Source: Boswellia sacra (taxonomy: Eukaryota > Streptophyta > Magnoliopsida > Sapindales > Burseraceae). Taken from it: 64,000 bases of DNA. Positions 22,501 to 34,100 of this stretch are shown here, one piece after another; position 1 is the stretch's first letter; each line of letters begins with the position of its first letter. Below the pieces are notes generated by a model. The model saw nothing but the letters and a program-made list of their open reading frames with translations, had not been told where the DNA came from and did not search any database. The stretch covers positions 407,001-471,000 of the forward strand of contig SNVD02002644.1 of assembly GCA_013180625.2 (NCBI GenBank). Direction: 5' to 3'. The translations under genes were made by a program, and so were the position numbers.

Positions 22501-23404
22501 ATGATTTTGATATATTGAATTGGTGGAAAGCAAATGGTAGTAAGTACCCTATATTGGCTGAGGTTGCAAGAGATATTCCAGCTATTCCAGTGTCCACCGT
22601 TGCCTCCAAGTCTGCATTCAGTACTGGTGGGAGATTTTTGAGCGATCGACGTAATAGTCTTCATCCAAGAACAATAGAGACTTTGATGTGTTCTAATAGT
22701 TATGGGCTTACTTGCGAGGTGATTGTTTTAATTTAAACATTTTATATTTATTTTTAATTATCATGCTACTTTGTTTGAATTTTTATGAATTTTCAAATTA
22801 GGTTCGTCTACAAATAATTTTGGATGCTCCACATCTTTTGATGAAGATAAAGATGTTGATGATGATCCTCATTCTTTATGTATTATTGACAATGACGAGG
22901 TCATTGTTTCTATCTAATTATCTAATTCTATTTACACTTTTGCAATTATATCTTTATTATTTATTTAAACTAACAATTGATTTTTTTTAGAGCATAGTGA
23001 AGATTTTTGAGAAGAAAGCATAGGTATGTGGGAGAGATATATATTTTCATTTTGGAACAATAAAATGTTATTTTTTGTGCATGTAATGGAATGTTGATAT
23101 TTTGTTATTTTAAGGATGTTGTCTAAAGATTTATTAATATTTATTTGTAGGTATGTTGCTTGAGGTTTATAGTTGTAATTTAAAATATGTTTTATTTCAA
23201 AGTATAAATTTTGAAAGTTAAAATTTTAAATTTTTAACAAGTAAATGGGTTGAGGATGGGAATGCATTTTGGCTTTGGGGATTCCCCATCCCCATCTCCG
23301 ATTTAAAAAATTGGGAATTAATAAAGGATGGGGATCGATATTTTAATTGAAGACAGGGTGGGAATGCCATCCCCATCCCCCAACCCGGCCCGATTCTACC
23401 TCTA
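19547..23404 (+). mobile_element. hAT transposon, structurally complete, with decayed transposase
   Basis: It starts TAGAGGTGGAACC and its other end, inverted, reads TAGAGGTAGAATC. Perfect 8-bp target duplications AATTGAAG flank it at 19539-19546 and 23405-23412. Subterminal regions are rich in GGGGAT repeats at both ends (about 19630-19690 and 23275-23395). The unoccupied target is visible in the inverted paralogue near 8240-8260. Length is 3858 bp, typical of an autonomous hAT. The transposase inside is disrupted. Confidence 0.95.
20678..22903 (+). pseudogene. hAT transposase (BED finger, RNase H-like core, C-terminal dimerisation domain), broken
   Basis: The first ATG (20678) is followed four codons later by TAA (20690-20692). 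The frame then stays open through a BED-type finger (about 20800-20930), the region before the catalytic core, and an apparent intron 21334-21430. The core resumes with a VDN-type motif near 21533. Frame breaks occur near 21575 and near 21775, and a TGA lies at 21909-21911. A long frame (21912-22736) carries the C-terminal dimerisation region with SAFSTGGRFLSDRRNSL, and a small last exon may lie at about 22802-22899. In the BED finger the expected His pair is replaced by Tyr and Cys. It cannot be active as it stands. Confidence 0.9.
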
Positions 23405-23412
23405 AATTGAAG

Positions 23413-24339
23413 GTCTCTCAGTTTCTCATATAAAGGTTTTTTTTTTTTTTTTGCCTGTCACATTAAGTATAAGAATTTATTAAATTGATTGATCGTTGTT
23501 ATTACATATCCATGTGAGATTTATAATTATTAAGAAAAAAAACATTATGACTATTAATTATTAAAAAATACCCATATGGGAATATTCAAAAAATTAATAA
23601 TAAATCATCATTATTGATGAGAAATTTAGCGTCATACAAGTAGGTTAATATGGATGTAATTAATCCAATTGGTATCTATATACTAGGCAAAGGATTTTAG
23701 GTAATATTCTGAGAAGCATGGCATTATTTTAATTGAATTGTATGCACCTGTAATTTTTTTTCAACATTTTTTCTTTTCTAAATACATTTATAACTGAATT
23801 CTCTATTAAAAAAACGTTTTTTTACCCAAGAAATGTTTCTAATGTAAAAAATAATGTGCAAATTTTAATTTTAATCTTAAAACAAACCTTTCTATTTTTG
23901 TTTTGATCGTATTTTTCAAGTAATCAAATATTGATATTTGAAATTAGTAAATAAACGTAGATTATAAATTTCATAAGCTTACTTTTCATTAAATTTAAGC
24001 ATAAATATGAAGCCAAAACTACATAAACAGGAGAAGAATTGGCAAGAGGTTCTCAATCTTATAAACCAGCTCTTAAATTAATGCATTCCAAAAGGAGAAA
24101 ACAGATGTATTTCGCAGCTTCAATTAAACCCTGCTGACAATTAGACTGTAAACATCATGTCTTAAAATAAAAACATAAAAAGAAATAAAGAAAGCCTCCA
24201 ACTAATATCATATCATGAACATATTGCTACATATCCCATATTCAAGCATTATGCCGGTTTTGTAAGTCATTTAACAAAGTACAATATCAAATGCCATCTT
24301 TAGAACTGAGACTCGACGTTGATGCAACAAAAAGAAATC
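23413..24339. other. Repeat F copy 3, then unassigned AT-rich DNA
   Basis: About 23413-23620 is repeat F (direct with 6696-6870, inverted to 8050-8255). The remainder to the plastid-protein gene has no gene; on the minus strand 24000-24339 is probably that gene's 3' UTR. Confidence 0.6.
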
Positions 24340-27300
24340 CTACATTGTAGCTTCCACTTCAGGGTCTGATTCTATTGGCGCCGGAGGTGAATTGTTGCCT
24401 CTCAAACGTGATGATACGTTGTCAATAGCAGAATTAAGTTGGCTGATTTTTGCATTCAAGGTCTGTCTAGTCTTCTGCTTAGAAAGAAAGGAATAAGCAT
24501 TCAAATTGGGAAAAAGAAAAGGAAGAAGTCAATTAAAAGGCATTTTCCAGGATGCAGAGTAAATATATTATTACCTCTAAACCTTCATCATAATAGATTG
24601 GTCGCTTGGCCTTCCGGAAACCATATTCATCTTCATTTAGCAGGGATCTTCTGATCTGGAAAACAAAAAAACAGCGACTCATGATCAAAGCTGAACAACA
24701 TGAAAAGTAAAATCCAAATGAGGAAGCATCCAAGTAAGAAAAAGCAAGAAAACATTCCCGTCTTGTGCAACAACATGATGGATTTTTGAATTTTGGTTAG
24801 AGATTCCATGCAATGATTGGTCATTGTGACAACATGAAGACAGAATGAAAATCCCCTGAGATAATACAAAGACATAAACATACCAAAAGGGGAAAAAAAA
24901 AAAAAAAAGAAAAGCCATGGATAAACAAAATAAATAAAGCTATTGCTCTGATATTATATTCCAAAAACCGCTTTGAAGTCATTAAATGGTGTTAATAATT
25001 GAGAACTATGTATGCACATCATGAACCAAAAAATGGAGTAACAAAATGATGTTTATTGGCCTGTCACCTTGGAGTGTGCAAATGATAATCCAAAAACTTT
25101 GAAAAATCAAATTCTTATCACCAAACATACTACAATGGATTCATCCCATATCTAGGTCAGATAAAATATTTTATCCCCTAGCAACACCCACTCCACAAAA
25201 GTTGCTGCACTTCAAAGCCTACTCTGAAACCAGAAAGGGGAATGTGCAATTATGAATTAACAATTTGGAGTTCTTGTGTCTCTTTTCTTTCTATTCTTAT
25301 ATATATGTAACATGATATCGTGATGGACAAGTAATCATAAAAGTTTCTAATATTTAGTTCTCAAATAGGAGTTTTATATATGTGTGTGTATATGTGTGCG
25401 TGTGTGTGTGTGTGTTTTCCTAAACAAATCTGTTTTCTGAAGTGGTTTAAACGTGAAAATCCATTCACCTGTGGGGCAAAGATATAAGCCAAAGTTCCAA
25501 ACACAGCACCTCCTAGAAGAAAACCCGCAACAAAGTCACCACCTCCTCCCCGACTGCCATCTCTGCATATATTACAAAGAGTAAAAAGATGACAAAGACA
25601 GATAACGAGAAAACTTAATTGGAAGAGATTAATATCTGAGGAAAGAAGAAAATATTTCTTATGTGAGTAAAACGTGTACACAAGTATGGAATGCAGCTTA
25701 AATGAAAGCCACAAATAGGGGAAGACCAAAGACGGGAAAGCATATACTAGAAAATTAAATCAAAAACACATTTGACACCTTCTCTTAAGTGGAAATAATG
25801 TAGCATGAAATGATTCCTGAAACAGATGTCACACTTCGGCAAAACCCAAGGGAGTAAAAATTAAAGGGTTGGTATCATGGACCCCTGAAAAGCTCTACAA
25901 CTATTAAATTCACTCACTGTTATAATTAATTAGAATTACAACCCCTCAAATTATCTAAATTTCCTATTGGAAGGGATTTTTTTTTTTTTTTTTTTTACTA
26001 ACTAGTTATAAAAATGGGATTTTCCACAACAGAAAATCTCTCATAGACATCCATAATAATTACAAAAAGTTAATTAACCATGATAAAAGCTTTCCATCAA
26101 ATTGAAATATTTCCACATAGTTGATCTACTTGTAGAAGTCAGGGCTCCAAGCTACAACTGATGCTGGGTTACAAATTAAGTTCTGTCTTGGTAAAAATGA
26201 AATTCAAATAGACAGAAATGTCTTGTAGCGGCGGCTGCCACCAGTCGATTTCTGATCTTGAAATGTGCAAGCACATAAATACGTACCCTTATTTTGCAAT
26301 TCTAATAGAATTTCAAATGCAACTACTAATGGAATATAAGATTGTAAAATCTCTTTCACAAAAATATTCACTCAAATTATAGCGTTATACTTCTCTTCAT
26401 TCTAATTTTTTAAACACCATCTCACCCCAAATACATTAGATTAGCCCAAAAAAAAAAAAAAATCAATAACAATCTCAATGTAAAAGTAATTATTCAACTG
26501 ACAGGAGGTGAGTACACAAACTACCCTTCATTGAAGGTTTCTTGTGATAGTCGATTATCTATAATGATTCCCAACTATTAGTAAGTCTGTAATATGGTTG
26601 GGTCATAAAGTGGTAGAAGATGTGGCATATTTATAAAGATACTTTATGATACATTGATGGCATGTAAATCATTCATTTTCCAATAAAAAACCTATCTGTG
26701 TATCAACGCATATCAAAAGTTAAATCCCTTTTTTTATTATTTATACAACAACAAATTCAGAATTTGAAATCAGCTAAAAGAAACAGAGGAAAAAAATTCA
26801 AATAGAAAAGAAAATAAACTTTCAATGTGCCATTATCTTATTGGCAAAACAAATTCAAAAGGAAAATAAAAAATAGCCAAGTTATTCTATAGACATTTGC
26901 CTAAAAATTCTCGACAAACTGTTCCATTCATTATTTGTAAATTGCATTTTCTCATATAAAAATGTTCAGAACAAACAAAAATTTGTTCAAAGAAAATTTA
27001 AATCACATTACATGAAAAAATTAAATTTGAACACAGATCAAAAACAACTGATATATAACTCTATGCTTTTAGACTTCAGCTTACGATAATTCAAATTTTT
27101 CTGCACTTCTGTCAGTGCTATCATGTTATCGACCCAGCCCTTAGATAAACTTAAACTAAGCATCCTCCGTATCAATGACGCTCAATATCCTATACTCCTA
27201 TTTAAACCAAAATTAGTGGGGGAAAGATGTTTAACGTACGGAACTGTATACAGTCTCTAATCTAATTTGTAAAGATCACAGTAAATCTATGAATTTTATC

Positions 27301-29153
27301 TGGACCACTCCTGACATATTAGTTCCTTCTACTGAAATGTATACCTGATCGATCCATTTGTGCTAACAGGCTTTTGGCCGCTTACGAAAGCATATCGTTA
27401 AGGACCCAACGCTTCAACTATAAGATATGTTATAGCCATCTGACAAGGTCAATGTTCACATATCTTATCAGAAAAACTTATGCAGCAAAAAAGTTCACTT
27501 TTATTTCTAGCAGATCCTCAAAATGCAGTAGAAAAATTAAAAAGAAAAGCTTTTTCATTCAAAGTTCAGCTCCCAGCTAATAGTGGTATCCTCACAAAAA
27601 GCACCAGTTCAGCTCAGTTGTTCCCTAGTCTATCTGTTTTGCACAAGAAGTACCATAACAAGAAGAGATATGAACTAGCACTGGAGACAATATAAATCAA
27701 CTCAGACTGAGGACCAATGGAAATGAATTAATTTAAAGAGCAAAGCCTATATTTCCCGTGTCAAAGATTCCAATTACGACCATCTTTCAACTTGAATCAA
27801 CAGAACTGTCAGGGCAGATAGCAAGAACCTCAAAATTTTAAGCCTATATCTGATAATCAGTATCAAAATCAACTAAACAAGCTCTAAAATACAGTTGCAT
27901 TATTGTCCTCATACTCTAAGACAAACACAAAAATCTTCTAAACGCTAATTACCACAGAGAAAGATATTTTAGAATTCAAAAATAAAACAAATAGGTATCA
28001 ATAAAATGACCAAATATGTGGTTAAGTTATTTGTCTAGTGCTTAATATAAATGAAAAAGAATCAAACAAAACAAAATCAAAACTGCAAAACATACAATTT
28101 ACAATATCTAGAAATGCTTAAGAGACATCCACTGCTCAAAATATAAGTTGCAGTCCTCCATGACTTCAATATAAACCTAGTGACACCTAAATGAACATCT
28201 AATTGACCATGAAAATTCAACAGATAGTTTCCTTCCAAAATGATAATAATTATTATTTATACAAGTTTGCTTCACAAAAACTGAAGCCGAGAACAACCTA
28301 CCGGTACTCAGCACAAACTGAAAACTTCTTGTTGGTTAGCACTTGGTTTAGTTTCCTCTGGCTCATCAGGCTTGGTGATTTCCCAAAAGTAACAGATTTT
28401 GTGGACGAAAGCTCACGTAGCTTGAGATGAGATCCGCCTTTACCCAAGCAAAGCAATCATCAAATTGAGAAAAATTCTTAGATAAGCATATAAGCAATGA
28501 ATAAACAGCAACAACTGAAACAACAAAACCACACGAAAAAATTCAAAATAAATAAATAAACAAATAATCGTAATGATAATAATAATAGTTAAACTTACTC
28601 CACCAACAAACTTCACACATAGTTTCATCTAAAAAATTATAAACATCAAAGAAAAATAATCTCTCTCTTTCATTTCAAATTCCCGTTCTTTGCTCCACTT
28701 CACAGTAAAATTCCAAACAATAAAACTTCCGATACAAGCCACAGACAATGCAAACTCTCAGTCAATTCAAATTAGCATAAAATTAAAAAACTAAGATAAA
28801 AAAATCTTAGGAAGAAAGAATCTTATCTGTAAACAAAAATTAACAAACACATCGCCGTAATCCGAACGAGATCATATCTACAATAAATAAACTAAATCTG
28901 ATTAAAACAACCATAACAACAACAACAATAATAATAACGATCCATTTCAAGAACTAAACAGCAATCCAATCAAATTCACTCATGACGGCGTGAAGTCTCC
29001 GCTAAAATTATACGAAACTTGAGAAGATTCAAAATAATTAAAAGCAACTGAAACGACGTTAAGAGATGGAAAATCGTTATTCAAACCCTAAAAATCGTTA
29101 GAAAGAAGCATAGGCGTACCTGAGATGGAGACAGGAGCGACGCAAGAGGCCAT
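24340..29153 (-). CDS. Plastid-targeted small membrane protein, glycine-rich
   Basis: Five exons on the minus strand: 29120-29153, 28302-28437, 25469-25562, 24575-24655, 24340-24474. All junctions are GT-AG and frames join to 159 aa ending in TAG at 24340-24342. The N-terminus (MASCVAPVSISG) and the first 55 or so residues are rich in Ser, Lys and Arg and poor in acidic residues, like a chloroplast transit peptide. A Gly run then leads into one hydrophobic segment (about residues 67-86, GFLLGGAVFGTLAYIF), followed by a charged, helical soluble tail. It resembles uncharacterised plastid envelope proteins of the Arabidopsis AT1G42960 type with a YtxH-like segment; this identification is from memory and moderate. 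Biochemical role unknown. Intron 2 is about 2.7 kb. Confidence 0.85.
24656..28301 (-). other. Introns 2 and 3 of the plastid-protein gene, no other gene seen
   Basis: Apart from exon 3 (25469-25562) this is AT-rich intron. A (TG)n run is at about 25379-25413. Short frames at 24633-24918 and 27374-27695 have no recognisable domain. Confidence 0.6.
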
Positions 29154-29551
29154 GGGAGAAGGATCTAGAGAGAGAAAGTGAGCTGTTCTAGAGAGAGATA
29201 GAGAGAGAGAGTAAGAGTGAAGAAGCAAATGATTACTGAGATGGAAAGAGAGATTTGCCAGGAAATAAGGGGAAGTGACTTGGTACGGGGTTACATATTT
29301 TTTTGGTTCGGTTAGATATTTTTTAATTTCCAAAAATACCAAGTTTGGTTTAAAGAATTACGGGGGTAGTAGTGGAAATGGAGAAGTTAAGCATGTAACG
29401 ACGGTTAATGCACAGTTAATCCGAGGCTGCTGCGGGTTTGGTTCATCCGCCAAATGCTAGAAGTCAATACTTTGAATTCTCGTAAAACCGAAAAATATCC
29501 CCCAATTAGAGGTTTATTTAATAAACTGACGCTGTTTTTGAGAATTTGTAG

Positions 29552-29679
29552 GTTGCGGCCCTATTTCAAGACCTAATAATGGTGAAGCAATTAGTTTTAT
29601 TCTAATTATTCCACTGTGTGTAGGGCCACAAAATATAAATTCTCAAAAACATAAATATACATAGATATAGGGCCGCAAC
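29552..29679. repeat. Inverted repeat, 13-bp perfect arms
   Basis: GTTGCGGCCCTAT (29552-29564) and its exact complement ATAGGGCCGCAAC (29667-29679) bound about 100 bp. A related AGGGCCACAAAATATAAA near 29622 partly repeats AGGGCCGCAACATATAAA of the right arm. It could be a small MITE remnant or a regulatory hairpin. Confidence 0.7.
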
Positions 29680-30193
29680 ATATAAAATGAATAAAATTAG
29701 AATAAGGCTCTTACGAAATAACATCAAATAATTGTTTTACGAGCATAGTAATCTATATCATGGGTTTCAATATATTTCATAACTATTGATTTGATTTTGT
29801 GCTACAATTTATTTCCATCACAAAATGTGATTTTTGTACTTGCTTGTTTTTCACTCACCACAACCAACAAATAATTCATCCTCTCTTTCAATTTTGAGTA
29901 ACAATAACCCCTAACTTTTGACATTAAAAACAACCAGCTTGAAACTCATTTTTCATGACCATTGGATTGCAATTGACGAGAAGTCATTAATGGTGGTAAA
30001 AACTTGTATCAATAAATTAAATTACAATAATATAATCCCTGTATTAAGTTACGTTAGGCTAGGCTAACCTTGATTAGCAGGAATGGTGAAGATAAGAAGC
30101 GTGTGACCTTAGAATATGTAGTTTAACCGGAGGAAAAGCTCTAACTCTCACCTAAGCAAGAGCCTTTCGAACACCTTCATCTGACAATTGCAC

Positions 30194-30406
30194 TCATTGT
30201 GCCCTCATTTTCTTAGTCCACCTTACAGATTTTTTCAGAGATTCTGCTTGTTGATTGCCAGCTAAAGCTATAGACATCAGAATGCCAATAAACAGAAAAC
30301 ATATTCTCAGCTCAAATCCGAGTAATTCAGATTCACCAAGAGGCACCCGAAGCCCGTTTTGGTTTGGCTGCGATAGAAGTTTTTGTTCCAACATAGCCGC
30401 CTCCAT
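30194..30406 (-). CDS. Possible small membrane protein, 70 aa, unproven
   Basis: A minus-strand frame of 70 codons has a plausible start context (a run of Met-Glu-Ala-Ala-Met) and a hydrophobic segment (about residues 34-49, ICFLFIGILMSIALAG) with charged ends. I recognise no family. It lies downstream of the PHD gene and may simply be part of its 3' UTR. Confidence 0.2.
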   Translation of the reverse strand: MEAAMLEQKLLSQPNQNGLRVPLGESELLGFELRICFLFIGILMSIALAGNQQAESLKKSVRWTKKMRAQ

Positions 30407-31157
30407 TAGTCACCCCCACTTGGCACCAGGACAAGATCAGCTGAAGAACATATTCAACCAAGAATTCCAGAATTCATCAAAAGCAAGACTTTCATACTCG
30501 AAAAATGTGCAGTTGAGTTTAAGACATCAGAAATCTCGTTGGCTATATATATAGACAATAGTATTTGTGTAACACGATGCAAGTTCCAGTTACAATGCCA
30601 ATGTCCAGAATCGTTCAGATGTACAGCAATACCTTCAGTAGAACACTGTTAACTCCTCCAAGATTTGGCCAGCCCAGCACTTGGAAGAAGAGAAATTTCT
30701 TTAAAACAAGCCTATGTTCCTCATTATATGTCATATAAATCTTCCAAAATCAAATGCACCACATCACCTGTCAATACCCTAGCAACGAACAGTTCAAATT
30801 TGGAAACTGCACCAACAGCAACAAGAAAACTCAGAGACAGAAATGGAATAATAAATAAAATGAAAACAAAATTCCTCATCAACACATTGGTCTGCAAATT
30901 TCTTGTGGCATTTGAAACTGTGCTGGCTTTGATCCTCTTTATATACAAACAGCCTTAACTATGCACTCAAAAAACCAGAAAATCTAAAAGAAAATGTGAT
31001 AAGAAAAAAAAAATTATTAAAAGTCCTGTGTGGGTTATTAACAGATGGGAAATAGATCTTCTATAAAGCCCATGGAAGATCATTGCACATGATCTTGGTA
31101 TACATTCACATCCATATGGGGCACAATAATGTACAACTCTGCGATTTTACTGTTGGT

Positions 31158-34100
31158 CTATTTTTTCAAGAGACCCCCAAAGAGGAGCAGCGAAGTATTC
31201 ACACGACGCCTTTCGGGCAGGAGCTGCTCTGTTTTCGACACAGGTTTGACAGTTGTTTGTTCCTTGTCTGGGAATGGGAATGAAAGGGAAAGGGATAGGG
31301 AAGCAGAGACATCCTCCTTTTCCTTATCAGTCACCTTATCTGGAGGCTTGTTCTGGTTATTATTTTTTTCTACTGATGCAACAAAGAAAGGCAGCATTCC
31401 CTTATTAGGAGGTTTTGTCTCGGCCCCTAAAGCAAGCTCGAGATTTGGAACCCCATCACGATATTGATCCTCATCCCTTGATGGAAGCGGTTTCCATGGC
31501 ATAGAGCTGGCCCCCAACCGAAAATCGTTTACATGTTGTGAATCCACAGGAAAGAAGTACCTCTCAGTGGTTCCCAAGTCCTCACGGATAACTTTTTCTT
31601 CACAAAGTTCATCACATCTCTTATCCTCAACAGAAGAACTGGGGCCCAGATCATCAATCTGTGATGAAAATCCGTCACTAAAAGAATCTCTATCTCTAGA
31701 ACTACTACATCCATATGTTCCACTAAAACCTGTCTTCAGCTTCTTACTAGTACTTTCTCCATCTACAAAAGCTTCACTCCAAGGCATCTTTTGACTTGTG
31801 CCACTAGAATTTTGTGAAACTGTTTCCGTAAGATCCAAGTGTGGGCGTTTGTGGTGATTGGAATCCTGACAATTGAACCCTTTAAAGTTCAGATTTTTCT
31901 CCAAGGCAGCTTCTGCGTCTATATACACATCCTCGTTTAGGTCTCTTTCAAGGTCAACTTGACGTCTGTCACTTCTCATTTCATCGGGCATCTTCTCCAA
32001 AACAACGCTCCCTTCATCACCTACATAAAGAATTTTTGACGATGAATCATCTCCTACAACCAGTGAAGAACCTAAAAGTGCTTCTGTCGTCTCACCTTTG
32101 TTAGAACCCACACTGGTTCTAATTGCTTTATGAGAGGGTTCAAGATCTGTTTCCTCTCTGCACACTGGAAGTCTACATTCTTCCTGCAAAAGTAATGAAT
32201 AGATATCAATATGCATCATAAAAGATGGCAAACATAAGGCACTCAAATAAAAATGCAAAAATGAGAAAACCAACAAAATAGTAAGATCAAGGTTCATAAG
32301 CTTTAAAGAATCTGAATAAAAATAATGAGCAGAAAAAAAAAAATCCACTAAAACATTAGGGCCACAGACTTATTTATCAATGAGAAACTTACACTAACTA
32401 AAACAACACAAATAATAAAAAATTCAAAATATGGAATTGAAATTGAAACATTTTTTTTCGTCCCATATTTCACTTAACAGGGCACCCCATCCAGGAACTT
32501 CATGCTGCAAAGGCTCCACACATCAACCACCCACCAGACATTCTACAGAGTTGAAAACTGGTAGATCAAAAGATGGACACACTTATAAAAAGCTATATAC
32601 AACAATACAAGTTATAGATCACTATCTTTGTAGTATGTACTTGCCTACTAGTCAGATGGTCAGCTCCATCATCCAATATATTTCTTTTTGATGAATAACC
32701 CCAATTCAGCAACTCAAAATTATCAATATCTTAGCTATAATATATTATTTAAGAAGTAACAATTCTCGTATAAGCAAGAAAGCATCCTGCAAGCTGAAAT
32801 GGAATTTCTTATAGGTGAACGAGAGTAACTGGGAGCAAAGACAAAATAATCTTTTCTTCTAGAACCTACTTATCGTAATATCCACACACATAACCAATGC
32901 AGCCATGCCTTAGAATTTCACCGAACACTCAAACATATTCATAAATTTATACCCAGAATTAACACTAGAAACAGACATTAATAATTTTCTGCTAGTTGTC
33001 TCCAAAATAAAATAACAAATTGATTTATCCTCAGACAATAGTCCATGCAGATATAAGGTATTCAGTTAGAACTCAAAAAAATTCTGAATCCAACACTAAA
33101 TTAGAAAAAAAATATATAATAATAATAATAAAAAAAAGGAACAAAGACATTGGTCAACTGTAGTCAAAGAATATTTTTAAAATGTGTATAAAGCTTAAAG
33201 GATTCACACTCATGAGCTAAAATTTCAAAATGAATGAAATTAAATGTAAAATTGCACCACATTTCCTTGCCAAGTAGGAAAATTTGTAATGTCGGGCCAC
33301 AATTATCAATTTATCAATATTAATTGATCCCCTTTGATCATATTTGAGTGTCCACTTGTGTTATAAGCCATTCCGCTCTTTTTATTATATCTTTTATTGT
33401 TTATGTTCATCGGAAATTATAAATTGTTATTGACTGCCCCAAACATGGTGTGTGAAGCTTCCGAGACATCACAGATCTTACCAACTAGCATAGCTGGCAT
33501 ACTCAAACCAATCAGGTTTAGGCCAACAAAAACAGTCATAAATCCAAGGTTATCATAAACACCACCACTCTTAAAAAGCTATATCATCTAGTTACTAAAC
33601 AAAGAGGTCTAGTAACTCAAAATTAGACTATAAAACATAAAAACAAGGAGTTGTAACTCTTTACCAACATACATAAATTACATACCTCAGACATATCCTC
33701 TCAATACATGGAAACAATTAATATGCAAAACAGTCCAATATGAACAGATATCACAAATAAGGGTATGAATATAAAAATCAAGCAATCACGATGCATGACA
33801 CTTTGTCAATCTACACACATGCATTAGAAAATAAATATTACCTGTGGTGTGGTAGATCTCATTTTCCGGGACAATGGCACAATAGTTGTTGCAGTCCTTG
33901 ACAAGAATCTAGAGTCAAGTCCATCTTGTTGCTCAGAGTTAGCTCGAACGCTCAGAGATGTCTGCTCATCACTAGATACCTTGTTATCATGATCTCCATT
34001 TATTGAGATGCATATCTTGTCAGGACCATTGAATGCTGGGGATATGTTATGAGTACTATCACATGCAGATGAATCTTTATCTATATGCTTTGACAAAAAT

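Larger units (their letters stand above)
29154..31157. other. Intergenic: plastid-gene promoter side and PHD-gene 3' side
   Basis: A GA/CT-rich leader (about 29160-29225) precedes the plastid gene on the minus strand. An inverted repeat of 13 bp (29552-29564 and 29667-29679) lies further upstream. The 3' UTR of the PHD gene probably covers the part nearest 31157. No confident gene; one small frame is listed separately. Confidence 0.5.
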
